Assembly (NCBI RefSeq): GCF_004342605.1 | Contig: NZ_SLZL01000006.1 | Location: 1-64,000 of the forward strand | Length of the DNA stretch: 64,000 nucleotides | Source: Caulobacter sp. BK020 | GTDB lineage: Bacteria; Pseudomonadota; Alphaproteobacteria; Caulobacterales; Caulobacteraceae | Direction of reading: 5' to 3' | Part shown: one piece after another, positions 19,563-27,584 of the stretch | Layout of the letters: each line of letters starts with the position of its first letter | Numbering within the stretch: the first letter of the stretch is position 1 | Position numbers and translations under genes: made by a program | The notes under the pieces: model-generated | What the model saw: the letters and a program-made list of their open reading frames with translations, nothing else | Told to the model about the DNA's origin: nothing | Database searches by the model: none

Positions 19563-19982
19563 TTAGCCGACGATCTCTTCGTCCTTGAAGAACTGGGCGA
19601 TCTCGATGCCCGCGTTCTCCAGGCTGTCGGAACCGTGGACCGAGTTCTCGCCGATCGACAGGGCGAACAGCTTGCGGATCGTGCCCTCGTCGGCGTTGTC
19701 CGGGTTGGTGGCGCCCATCACTTCGCGGTACTTGGCCACGGCGTTGTCGCCTTCCAGCACCTGGACGACGACCGGCTCGGCGGTCATCTGGGCGACGAGT
19801 TCGCCGTAGAACGGGCGCTCGGCGTGGACTTCGTAGAACTTCTTGGCCTGGGCCTCGGTCAGCTTCACGCGGCGCTGGGCCACGATGCGCAGGCCGGCTT
19901 CCTCGATCACGGCGTTGATCTTGCCGGTCAGGTTGCGACGGGTGGCGTCAGGCTTGATGATCGAGAAGGTGCGTTCGGTCAT
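19563..19982 (-). CDS. ndk: Nucleoside diphosphate kinase
   Basis: At 139 residues this is the normal family length. It transfers the gamma-phosphate of ATP to nucleoside diphosphates through a phospho-His. The N-terminus [17 protein letters not shown], the phosphate-binding RPFYGELV and the active-site His in [12 protein letters not shown] are all present. It is a single gene with its own terminator, divergent from the ABC-F gene. Confidence 0.97.
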   Translation of the reverse strand: MTERTFSIIKPDATRRNLTGKINAVIEEAGLRIVAQRRVKLTEAQAKKFYEVHAERPFYGELVAQMTAEPVVVQVLEGDNAVAKYREVMGATNPDNADEGTIRKLFALSIGENSVHGSDSLENAGIEIAQFFKDEEIVG

Positions 19983-20081
19983 GATCCGAAAATCTCACAG
20001 AGAAAGTTTGTAGATTGGGAGGTCGCGGGCTTATAGCCGGGCGCCTCCTCCCCGCCAACCCGCCGCGTACCTTTAAATCAT

Positions 20082-21950
20082 ATGCTCCAGATCAAAGACC
20101 TGACCTTCAGCGCGTGGGGTCGGAAGTTCTTCGACCACGCCAGCGTGAGTCTGCCGCCTGGGGCCAAGGTGGGACTGATCGGCCGCAACGGCGTGGGCAA
20201 GTCGACGCTGTTCAAGCTGATCCTGGGCCAGCTGCAGGCCGGCGACGACGAGATCAGCCTGCCCAAGAGCGCCCGCGTCGGCTCGGTGGATCAGGAACAT
20301 CCGGCCACCCCCTTCACCCTGCTGGAGACGGTGCTGGAGGCCGACGAGGAGCGCCACCGGCTGCTGACGCGCCTGGAAACGGCCGAACCCGAGGAGATGG
20401 GCGAGATCTGGGGCCGGCTGATCGAAATCGATTCCGACGCGGCCCCGGCCAAGGCTTCGGAAATCCTTGTGGGCCTTGGCTTCACCCAGGATGACCTAGC
20501 CCGGCCGATGAGCGAGTTCTCAGGCGGCTGGCGGATGCGCGTGGCCCTGGCCGCGGCGCTGTTCGCCGAGCCCGACATGCTGTTGTTGGACGAACCGACC
20601 AACTATCTGGACCTGGAAGGCGCGCTTTGGCTTGAGGCGCGGCTCCAGAAGTATCCGCACACCGCCCTGATCGTCAGCCATGACCGCGAACTGCTCAACA
20701 ACAGCTGCACGCACATGCTGCACTTGGCCGGCGGCAAGCTGGAGCTCTACACAGGCGGCTACGACGACTTCGAAAAGCGCCGCGCCGAGAAAGCCCGCCT
20801 GCAGCTCTCGGCCAAGGCCAAGCAGGACGCCGAGCGCGCCCACCTGCAGGCCTTCGTCGATCGCTTCAAGGCCAAGGCGTCCAAGGCCGCCCAGGCCCAG
20901 TCGCGGATGAAACGCCTGGCCAAGATGGAGCCCGTGGCCACGACGATCGAGGAGCGCGTCGCGCCCTTCACCCTACCCTCGCCGCCGCGCCCGCTGCCGC
21001 CGCCGCTGATCCGGCTGGAGAAGGCCAGCGTCGGCTACGAGGCTGGCCGCGCGATCCTGAAGAACCTCAATCTGCGCATGGACCTCGATGACCGGATCGG
21101 CCTGCTGGGCGTCAACGGCGCGGGCAAGTCGACCTTCGCCAAGATGATCGCCGGGGCGCTGGGCGTGCAGGCCGGCGAGTTCCACCGCGACAAGAAGATG
21201 AAGGTCGGCTGGTTCCACCAGCACCAGATCGAGGCGATGGATCCGGAAGACACCCCGCTGGAGATCATCCGCCGGGCCATGCCGGACGCGTCGGAATCCT
21301 CGCGCCGCTCGCGCCTGGCCCAGTTCGGCCTGGGGTTCGAGAAGCAGGAGACCAAGGTCGAGAGCCTGTCGGGCGGCGAACGCGCCCGGCTGCTGCTGAA
21401 CCTGGTGGCGATGGACGCCCCGCACATGCTGATCCTGGACGAGCCGACCAACCACCTGGACATCGACTCTCGCCGGGCGCTGCTGGACGCCCTGAACGAC
21501 TATGAGGGCGCGGTGATCCTGATCACCCACGACCGCTCGCTGATGGAACTGGTCGCCGACCGCCTGTGGCTGGCCGCCGATGGCACGGTCAAGCCGTTCG
21601 ACGGCGACATGGACGACTACGCCAAGTTCGTGCTCGACCGCGCCAAGCAGGCGGTGAAGCCGACCCAGGTGGCGCGTGAACCGGCCAAGGCCGAACCGGC
21701 CGCCGCGCCGAAGAAGACCGTCGCCGTCGAGCCGCTGAAGCGCAAGATCGAGGCCGCCGAGCAGGTCGTCACCCGCCAGACCCGTCAGGTCGCGGAACTC
21801 AACGCCCAGTTGGCCGACCCGCAGCTCTACAAGAACCCGACCAAGGTCGCCGAACTGACCAAGCGCCGCGACAGCGCCAAGGCCAAGCTGGACGAGGCCG
21901 AGGCGACGTGGATGGAGCTGGCCGAGGAACTGGCGGCGGCGGAGGCCTGA
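20082..21950 (+). CDS. ABC-F family ATPase (Uup/YheS-like)
   Basis: The soluble 622-residue protein has two ABC ATPase domains and no membrane segment. Walker A motifs are GRNGVGKST (about 37) and GVNGAGKST (about 347). Signatures are FSGGWRMRVA and LSGGERARLL, and Walker B motifs are LLLDEPTNYLD and LILDEPTNHLD. An Arg/Lys/Ala-rich linker lies between the domains, and a C-terminal coiled coil of about 60 residues is present. ABC-F proteins act on the ribosome exit site to relieve stalled states. Uup and YheS are both plausible; I do not choose between them. Confidence 0.92.
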   Translation: MLQIKDLTFSAWGRKFFDHASVSLPPGAKVGLIGRNGVGKSTLFKLILGQLQAGDDEISLPKSARVGSVDQEHPATPFTLLETVLEADEERHRLLTRLETAEPEEMGEIWGRLIEIDSDAAPAKASEILVGLGFTQDDLARPMSEFSGGWRMRVALAAALFAEPDMLLLDEPTNYLDLEGALWLEARLQKYPHTALIVSHDRELLNNSCTHMLHLAGGKLELYTGGYDDFEKRRAEKARLQLSAKAKQDAERAHLQAFVDRFKAKASKAAQAQSRMKRLAKMEPVATTIEERVAPFTLPSPPRPLPPPLIRLEKASVGYEAGRAILKNLNLRMDLDDRIGLLGVNGAGKSTFAKMIAGALGVQAGEFHRDKKMKVGWFHQHQIEAMDPEDTPLEIIRRAMPDASESSRRSRLAQFGLGFEKQETKVESLSGGERARLLLNLVAMDAPHMLILDEPTNHLDIDSRRALLDALNDYEGAVILITHDRSLMELVADRLWLAADGTVKPFDGDMDDYAKFVLDRAKQAVKPTQVAREPAKAEPAAAPKKTVAVEPLKRKIEAAEQVVTRQTRQVAELNAQLADPQLYKNPTKVAELTKRRDSAKAKLDEAEATWMELAEELAAAEA

Positions 21951-22273
21951 AGGCGAAGAGGGCCTGGCGCAGCGCTACGGACCGCGCCCTGTCGAAATCC
22001 ACGGATGCCTGGCCGTCGCCTGATCGCTCATCGTCACTTCCCTGAGTTGGCGCGATGCCGAAGGTTGGCCCTCAGCCTGGCAACAGCCGATATTTTTCAG
22101 TCGCCTTGACCAAGCTTAAGCTTGGCCATGGATTGGTGAATACCCGAGGTCACGGCTTCTCCGCCGACCTGATCCGAGCATTCGCCCTGCCGAGCCAATA
22201 GATCGGCATGGTAAATGCACCTAAACCACGTCTCTTATCCTTTACGTGACCCGAGGCGCGTATTCCTGTTCGC
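21951..22273. other. Intergenic region with a 16-base perfect palindrome
   Basis: 323 bases with no gene seen. CCAAGCTTAAGCTTGG at 22110-22125 is a perfect palindrome and may be an operator for the following hypothetical gene. Confidence 0.45.
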
Positions 22274-22678
22274 ATGAGTTCAGGAAACACGTCCCGAAAT
22301 CACATCGTCGCCAACCCAGAAGGCCTGTCCGCGGCTGCGGTGCTGGCCGCGTTCGGCGAGTGGCTGGACCGGCGGCTGGCCGAGGCCATGCGACTGGACA
22401 TGGATTTGGCGTTCCGCGACCGGCCATTCGACGTCGAGATCGGCCGCACGCCGGCCCTGGTGGGTTGGGAGCACCGCTACCTGCAGCCCGGCGCCCCGGC
22501 CCCGCGCGGCAAGATGTGGACCGTCTACCGCCTGCAGGACCAAGCCGGCCGCCCCGCCCCCCTGCGCCAGCACGCCGAAGACTACGCCGACACCGTGACC
22601 CCGCTGCTAGGCGAACTGGGCTATCTCGGCGTCTTCGATGGCGAACCGGCGCTGTTTCCGGGCGTGGGAACCCGCTAG
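22274..22678 (+). CDS. Hypothetical protein
   Basis: This 134-residue soluble, acidic protein has no recognised family. Features are an amphipathic helical region (AAAVLAAFGEWLDRRLAEAM, about 20-40), then a mixed segment with VGWEHRYLQPGAPAPRGKMW, and a C-terminal part with TPLLGELGYLGVFDGEPALF. Amino acid composition looks protein-like and codon use is GC-rich like its neighbours. Its stop codon is the first base triplet of a palindromic repeat. Confidence 0.6.
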   Translation: MSSGNTSRNHIVANPEGLSAAAVLAAFGEWLDRRLAEAMRLDMDLAFRDRPFDVEIGRTPALVGWEHRYLQPGAPAPRGKMWTVYRLQDQAGRPAPLRQHAEDYADTVTPLLGELGYLGVFDGEPALFPGVGTR

Positions 22679-22783
22679 AGCAAATCGCGCGATATAGGAA
22701 TCGCACGACTTGCTCTAGATTTTGGTTTTCGCATCGCTTTTGCGGAAAATCGGCGTCCACTTTTCCGCGCGATGCTCTGGGCT
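22676..22783. repeat. Double-hairpin intergenic repeat
   Basis: There are two successive inverted repeats. The first has 18-base arms (22676-22693 and 22700-22717, 16 of 18 matching, based on TAGAGCAAATCG). The second has arms GCATCGC-TTTT-GCGGAAAA (22731-22749) and TTTTCCGCGCGATGC (22761-22775). The sequence type (AGAGCA... TTTTCCGCGCGATGCTCT) recurs in many alphaproteobacterial genomes. It overlaps the stop of the hypothetical gene and may also end transcription between the two convergent genes. Confidence 0.8.
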
Positions 22784-22784
22784 C

Positions 22785-23129
22785 TTAGCCACACTTCACC
22801 TGCTGGACGACGCCGGTGTCGGGGTTGAACAGGATGTTCAGCCGGTCGGGACGGTAGTCCATGGTCACTGGGCAGGTCGTACAGGCAACCCGCCAGCGCG
22901 AGGGATCCACCGGAGCCGGCAGGTCGGTGCGGTTCTTGCCGACGAAGGTCTGGGCGTCCTTCAGGCCGCATTGATCCTTTTCGGCCACGGGCGGCTTGGC
23001 GGGCAAGGCCACGGCCGGCGGCGCGGTCGGAGTGGTCGGCGGCGGCATGGGGGCGGGCGCCGGCGTCGGGGCGCTGCTGGAGCACGAGGCCAGCAACAGC
23101 GCCACGCCAGCCAATACGAACCGCTTCAT
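22785..23129 (-). CDS. Peptidase inhibitor I78 family lipoprotein
   Basis: The 114-residue protein starts at ATG 23129, overlapping the holC stop (ATGA). A lipoprotein signal has lipobox LASC (Cys about 16), then a Pro/Ala-rich linker. The C-terminal 70 residues fit the I78 inhibitor family (PF11720): QCGLKDAQTFVGKNRTDLPA, VTMDYRPDRLNILF and the ending VVQQVKCG with the terminal Cys-Gly. The family includes inhibitors of serine proteases such as elastase. Here it would be anchored in the envelope. It lies downstream of pepA-holC and is likely cotranscribed. Confidence 0.85.
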   Translation of the reverse strand: MKRFVLAGVALLLASCSSSAPTPAPAPMPPPTTPTAPPAVALPAKPPVAEKDQCGLKDAQTFVGKNRTDLPAPVDPSRWRVACTTCPVTMDYRPDRLNILFNPDTGVVQQVKCG

Positions 23130-23587
23130 GCCTGCTTCTCCCATCCTCGTTCGGCGCCCTGGCGCCAGTAGGACACCGGATGGCCCGCGCCCTTGAAGGC
23201 CTTCCATCGTCCCCGGGCCAGGCGCAGGGCCTCCTCGTCCCGGCCGTCGAACAGCAGGATGCAGCGTTCAAACGCCGAAAGGTCGCCCGGTTCGGCCCCG
23301 TCGAGCAGGAACAACGCCTGGCCGCCGTTCGGGTTGTCCAGCCGGTCGGTCAGCAGCACCGGCTGGCGATCGGCCATCGGCTCGTCGTCCAGGCCGTGCG
23401 GCAGGAAGCTGTCGTCGCGCCAGGTCCAGAGGTGGGCATCCAACGCCCGCAGGCGGGCCGGGTCGCCGGCGCGCACCAGCGCTCGCCAGCCGCGGCCCAG
23501 GGTCTTTTCCAGCAGCCCGGGCAGCACCTCTTCCAAGGGGCTGCGTTCCAGGTGGTAGAACCAGATATCGCAGGGCGCGGCGGTCAA
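23126..23587 (-). CDS. holC: DNA polymerase III subunit chi
   Basis: The 153-residue protein matches HolC: an N-terminal DIWFYHLERSPLEEVLPGLLEK, a middle LDAHLWTWRDDSFLPHG, and PVLLTDRLDNPNGGQALFLL. Chi links the clamp loader to single-strand binding protein. The start is a TTG 3 bases after the pepA stop, with GAAGG at the end of pepA as ribosome site. A pepA-holC order is common in proteobacteria. Confidence 0.93.
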   Translation of the reverse strand: MTAAPCDIWFYHLERSPLEEVLPGLLEKTLGRGWRALVRAGDPARLRALDAHLWTWRDDSFLPHGLDDEPMADRQPVLLTDRLDNPNGGQALFLLDGAEPGDLSAFERCILLFDGRDEEALRLARGRWKAFKGAGHPVSYWRQGAERGWEKQA

Positions 23588-23590
23588 GGG

Positions 23591-25075
23591 CTAGCCTTCG
23601 TAAGCGTCGGCCACCAGGCGGTTCAGCAGCCGCACGCCGAAGCCGACCGCGCCGTCCGGGACGGTCGGATCGGTCGAAGGCTTCTTCCAGGCCACCGAGG
23701 CGATGTCCAGGTGGGCCCACGGTACGCCGTTGACAAACTTCTGCAGGAACAGGGCCGCGGTGATCGAGCCAGCCGGTCGGCCGCCGATGTTCTTCATGTC
23801 TGCGATCGGGCTTTCGATCTGCTTCTCGTAAGAAGCCGGCATCGGCATGCGCCATAGCGGCTCGCGCTCGGCCTTGCCAGCGGCGAGAAGTTTTTCCGAC
23901 AAGCCGTCGTTATTACTGAACAATCCGCCCAGATCATGACCCAGCGAAATGATGATCGCGCCGGTCAGGGTGGCCAGGTCGACCATGACCTTGGGCTTGA
24001 AGCGGTCCTGGCAGTACCAAAGGGCGTCCGCCAGGACGAGGCGGCCTTCGGCGTCGGTGTTGATGACCTCGATGGTCTGGCCCGACATCGAGGTGACCAC
24101 GTCGCCCGGGCGCTGGGCGTTGCCATCGGGCATGTTCTCGACCAGGCCCAGGATGCCGATGGCGTTGACCTTGGCCTTGCGACCGGCCAGGGCGTGCATG
24201 ACGCCGGCCACGGCGGCCGCGCCGCCCATGTCCCACTTCATGTCTTCCATGCCGTCGGCGGGCTTGATCGAGATGCCGCCGGTGTCGAAACAGACGCCCT
24301 TGCCGACGAAGGCGACCGGCTGGGCCGACTTGTCGGGGGCGCCAAACCACTTCATTACCACCAGCTGGCTCTCACGCACGCTGCCCTGCCCCACGCCCAG
24401 CAAGCTGCCCATGCCCAGCTCAGCCATCTGGGCCTCGCCCAGCACCTCGACCTCCAGGCCAAGGGCCTCCAGACCCTTTACGCGGGCGGCGAATTCCTCC
24501 GGGTGCAGGACGTTGGCCGGCTCGGAGACGAGGTCGCGGCTGAACAGGATCGCGTCGGCGACCGCCTCCAGCGCCGCGAACGCCTTGCTGGCCTTGGCCG
24601 GATCGGCGGCCGCCACCTTGACCACGTTCACCGAGGGCTTCTTCTCGGCCTTCTCGGTGGTGCGGTAGCGGTCGAAGCGATAGGCCGCCAGCTTGGTGCC
24701 AAAGGCGGCGCGAGCGGCGGTCTCGGCGTCGCCGCCGCCCAGCTTCAGCACCAGTTCGGTAACGCCGGAGGCCTTCAGAGCCTGGAAGGCGTGGGCGGCG
24801 GCCAGCTCGATCGCCTCAGGCTCGAACACGCCGTCGCCGTCGATTCCCACCAGCAGCACGCGCGCGGCCTCGAGACCGGCGGGAGCGATCAGGTCCAGCG
24901 TCTGGCCCTTGGCGCCGGTGAAACGACCGCCCGCGACGGCGCGGGCCAAGGCCCCGCCAGTCGCCTCGTTGACCGTCTTGGCCTCCGGCGACAAAGCGGC
25001 GGCTTCGTAGGCCAGGACCGCCAGGGCGGCGTTGGCGCCGGCCTGGGTGTCGGCGGTGACGAACTCGATACGCAT
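23591..25075 (-). CDS. pepA: Leucyl aminopeptidase (M17)
   Basis: The 494 residues are usual for the family. The catalytic C-terminal domain has FVGKGVCFDTGG (metal and catalytic Lys), DMGGAAAV, and the signature NTDAEGRLVLADAL (metal-binding Asp/Glu and catalytic Arg). It removes N-terminal residues from peptides in the cytoplasm and uses two metal ions. ATG 25075 has AGGAG five bases upstream. It is first in the pepA-holC-inhibitor group. Confidence 0.96.
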   Translation of the reverse strand: MRIEFVTADTQAGANAALAVLAYEAAALSPEAKTVNEATGGALARAVAGGRFTGAKGQTLDLIAPAGLEAARVLLVGIDGDGVFEPEAIELAAAHAFQALKASGVTELVLKLGGGDAETAARAAFGTKLAAYRFDRYRTTEKAEKKPSVNVVKVAAADPAKASKAFAALEAVADAILFSRDLVSEPANVLHPEEFAARVKGLEALGLEVEVLGEAQMAELGMGSLLGVGQGSVRESQLVVMKWFGAPDKSAQPVAFVGKGVCFDTGGISIKPADGMEDMKWDMGGAAAVAGVMHALAGRKAKVNAIGILGLVENMPDGNAQRPGDVVTSMSGQTIEVINTDAEGRLVLADALWYCQDRFKPKVMVDLATLTGAIIISLGHDLGGLFSNNDGLSEKLLAAGKAEREPLWRMPMPASYEKQIESPIADMKNIGGRPAGSITAALFLQKFVNGVPWAHLDIASVAWKKPSTDPTVPDGAVGFGVRLLNRLVADAYEG

Positions 25076-25319
25076 GACGCGCTCCTGATGACCGATGGAG
25101 CCCTTGCAGGACCTTTAGCCTGCTGGATTGGCCCAAACCTGGACCGAAGAAAAGCACCAATCGTCGGGGACCTCGGCGCCGTCCGGACCAGCGCCGCTTT
25201 TCCGCCTGACTTGAGCGGTTGTGCGCACGCGAACACGCCGTGTAGAAGGAACCCTTCCCCGGGGGCGCGCCGCGCGACTCCACCGCTTCCCGTCTCCCTC
25301 GCCCCCCGTCCCCACGTCG
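25076..25319. promoter_or_regulatory. Divergent promoter region between pepA and lptF
   Basis: 244 bases separate the two divergent starts, so promoters for both transcription units should be here. No clear box was picked out. Confidence 0.4.
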
Positions 25320-26456
25320 ATGCGCCTGATCGAACGCTATCTTTTCCGCCAGTTGCTGGGCCCGACGCTTTTGGCGACGCTGGCCCTGGTGGCGCTCGCC
25401 CTGCTGGCGCGCAGCCTGTCGGAATTTGACGTCCTGATCGAACAGCGCCAGAGCGCCATGGTCTTCCTGAAGATCATCGCTCTGGCCCTGCCCCAGCTGC
25501 TGAGCATGATTCTGCCGATCGCCCTGTTCGTGGCCACACTGGTGGCCCTGAACCGGTTGCATACTGAACAGGAGATCGTGGTCTGCTTCGCCGGCGGCAT
25601 GAGCCGCTGGCGCGTGATCTCGCCCGCCATGCGCCTGGCCGCGTTCGCCACCCTACTGTCGCTGACCATGAGCCTGTGGGCCGCGCCGTGGAGTTCTCGA
25701 GCGATTCGCGAGACCTTCTTCGACATCAAGTCGGATCTGGCCTCGACCCTGGTGCGTCCGGGCGAATTCACAGAGCCAGGCCCGGGCCTGACGGTCTACG
25801 CCCAGACCATCGACCGCGACCAGATCATCCACAACCTTTTCATCCATCAGGAAAAGACCAACGGCGGCGCTGTCACCTACACCGCTCGCGAGGGCGTCAT
25901 CGCCGAGCGCAAGGGCCTGCCGGTGCTGGTCCTGCGCAAGGGCTCCAACCAGGAGTTCTCCAGCTCCGGCGTGCTGCAGTACCTGTCGTGGGACGAATAC
26001 ACCTTCGACCTCAGTTCGCTGTTCCAGAGCGATGAGCTGCTGCACTACAAGATCGGCGACCGCTACCCGCACGAGCTGTTCTTTCCCGATCTGACCCAGG
26101 AATGGGAGCAACAGAACCGCGAAAAGCTGCTTTCGGAAGGCCATTGGCGGCTGGCCAGCCCGCTCTACAACCTGGCCATGATGTCGATGGCCGTGGCGGC
26201 GGTAATCGGCGGATCGTTCAGCCGCATGGGCTATGGCCGGCGGATCGCCGTCGTCGGCGCGGCCGCCGCCCTGGTCCAGATCGTGGGGTTTGGCGTCAAG
26301 GCCGCCTGCGACAACGACGTCTGGCTCAATCCGTTGCAATACGTGGTGCCCTTGGCGGCGATCTGGTGGGGCCTGCGGCAGATCTTCCGCCAGAAGGTGG
26401 CCCGCTACATCGCCATTGGCGCGCACGACGCCCTCCAGCCGTTGGGGGCCCCATGA
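25320..26456 (+). CDS. lptF: LPS export permease LptF
   Basis: 378 residues, YjgP/YjgQ family. Three N-terminal membrane segments (about 10-110) start with LIERYLFRQLLGPTLLATLA. A periplasmic beta-jellyroll domain follows (about 130-270), then three C-terminal membrane segments. With LptG and LptB (not in the window) it forms the ABC transporter that extracts lipopolysaccharide from the inner membrane. ATG 25320 was chosen because family similarity begins there, although the frame is open further upstream. Confidence 0.95.
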   Translation: MRLIERYLFRQLLGPTLLATLALVALALLARSLSEFDVLIEQRQSAMVFLKIIALALPQLLSMILPIALFVATLVALNRLHTEQEIVVCFAGGMSRWRVISPAMRLAAFATLLSLTMSLWAAPWSSRAIRETFFDIKSDLASTLVRPGEFTEPGPGLTVYAQTIDRDQIIHNLFIHQEKTNGGAVTYTAREGVIAERKGLPVLVLRKGSNQEFSSSGVLQYLSWDEYTFDLSSLFQSDELLHYKIGDRYPHELFFPDLTQEWEQQNREKLLSEGHWRLASPLYNLAMMSMAVAAVIGGSFSRMGYGRRIAVVGAAAALVQIVGFGVKAACDNDVWLNPLQYVVPLAAIWWGLRQIFRQKVARYIAIGAHDALQPLGAP

Positions 26457-27556
26457 TCGGCGTCGGCATGATCGAGCGCTATGTGCTCAGGAAGACCTTG
26501 GCTGGTCTGGCGGCGGCGCTGGCTGTCGTCGCCGTGCTGGTCATGCTGATCGCCTTCGTCGACATCTCGAAGAACGTGGGCACCCGGGCGGACGTCGGCT
26601 TCACCCAGCTGCTGTTCCTGACCTTGCTGCAGGCGCCCGCCACGATCTTGGTGCTGACGCCCTTCATCTTCCTGTTTGGAACACTGGGCGCGTTCGTTGG
26701 GCTCAATCGGCGCAGCGAGTTGATCGCCATGCGGGCCGCAGGCGTCTCGGCCTGGCGCTTCATCATGCCGGCCGCCACCGCCGCTTTCGTCATGGGCCTT
26801 CTGACCCTGACCCTGCTCAATCCGCTGACCTCGGCGATGAGCGCTCAGTTTGAAACCTCGCGCGACGCGCTGATGGAAAGCTATCTGAAGTCGGCGCCCA
26901 AGGGCCTGTGGCTGCGCCAGGGCGACGAGAAGACCCAGGTGGTCATTCGCGCCCGGGCGCGCGACCAGGTAGATGGCGCGGTCCGGCTGCGCGGGGTGTC
27001 GCTGTTCGTCTATGCGGTCCAGCCGAACGGCTCTTTGCAATTTGCTCAACGGATCGAGGCGGATGAGGCTCGGCTGGAACCTGGCTTCTGGCGGTTGTCC
27101 GGAGTGCGCGTGGCCATGCCCGGCGCCGGAGCGATCCGCTCGGAAACCTACACCATGCCGTCCAATCTGGACGACCGTACGGCGTCGGAGCGGTTCAACA
27201 ATCCTCAGGCCATCGCTGTCTGGCTGCTGCCCGAAACCATCAAGCGCACCGAGGCCGCGGGTTTCTCGTCGATACCGTTCCGCCTGCGGCTTCAACAGGT
27301 CCTGGCCACGCCGCTGCTGTTCGCCGCCATGTCGGTGCTGGCCGCCGCCTTCTCGCTGCGGCTGATGCGGTTGGGCGGGCTGGCGGGCCTGGCCGGGGCG
27401 GGCGTAACCTTGGGCTTTGGTTTCTTCTTCTTTAACGAGCTGTGTGGCGCATTGGGCAAGGCCGACGTACTGACGCCGGCCATGGCGGCGTGGACCCCGC
27501 CGATCGTAGCGCTTTTGGCGGGTCTGACGCTGCTTTGCTATACCGAGGATGGTTGA
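26453..27556 (+). CDS. lptG: LPS export permease LptG
   Basis: 367 residues of the same YjgP/YjgQ family as LptF. It starts MIERYVLRKTLAGLAAAL after five extra residues, and ATG 26468 is an alternative start. Membrane segments flank a periplasmic domain (about 130-260); C-terminal segments include TPLLFAAMSVLAAAFSLRL. ATG 26453 overlaps the lptF stop (ATGA), so translation is coupled. Partner of LptF in the LptBFG transporter. Confidence 0.95.
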   Translation: MIGVGMIERYVLRKTLAGLAAALAVVAVLVMLIAFVDISKNVGTRADVGFTQLLFLTLLQAPATILVLTPFIFLFGTLGAFVGLNRRSELIAMRAAGVSAWRFIMPAATAAFVMGLLTLTLLNPLTSAMSAQFETSRDALMESYLKSAPKGLWLRQGDEKTQVVIRARARDQVDGAVRLRGVSLFVYAVQPNGSLQFAQRIEADEARLEPGFWRLSGVRVAMPGAGAIRSETYTMPSNLDDRTASERFNNPQAIAVWLLPETIKRTEAAGFSSIPFRLRLQQVLATPLLFAAMSVLAAAFSLRLMRLGGLAGLAGAGVTLGFGFFFFNELCGALGKADVLTPAMAAWTPPIVALLAGLTLLCYTEDG

Positions 27557-27584
27557 GTCTGTGTCGCCGGGATCGAGGACTTTG

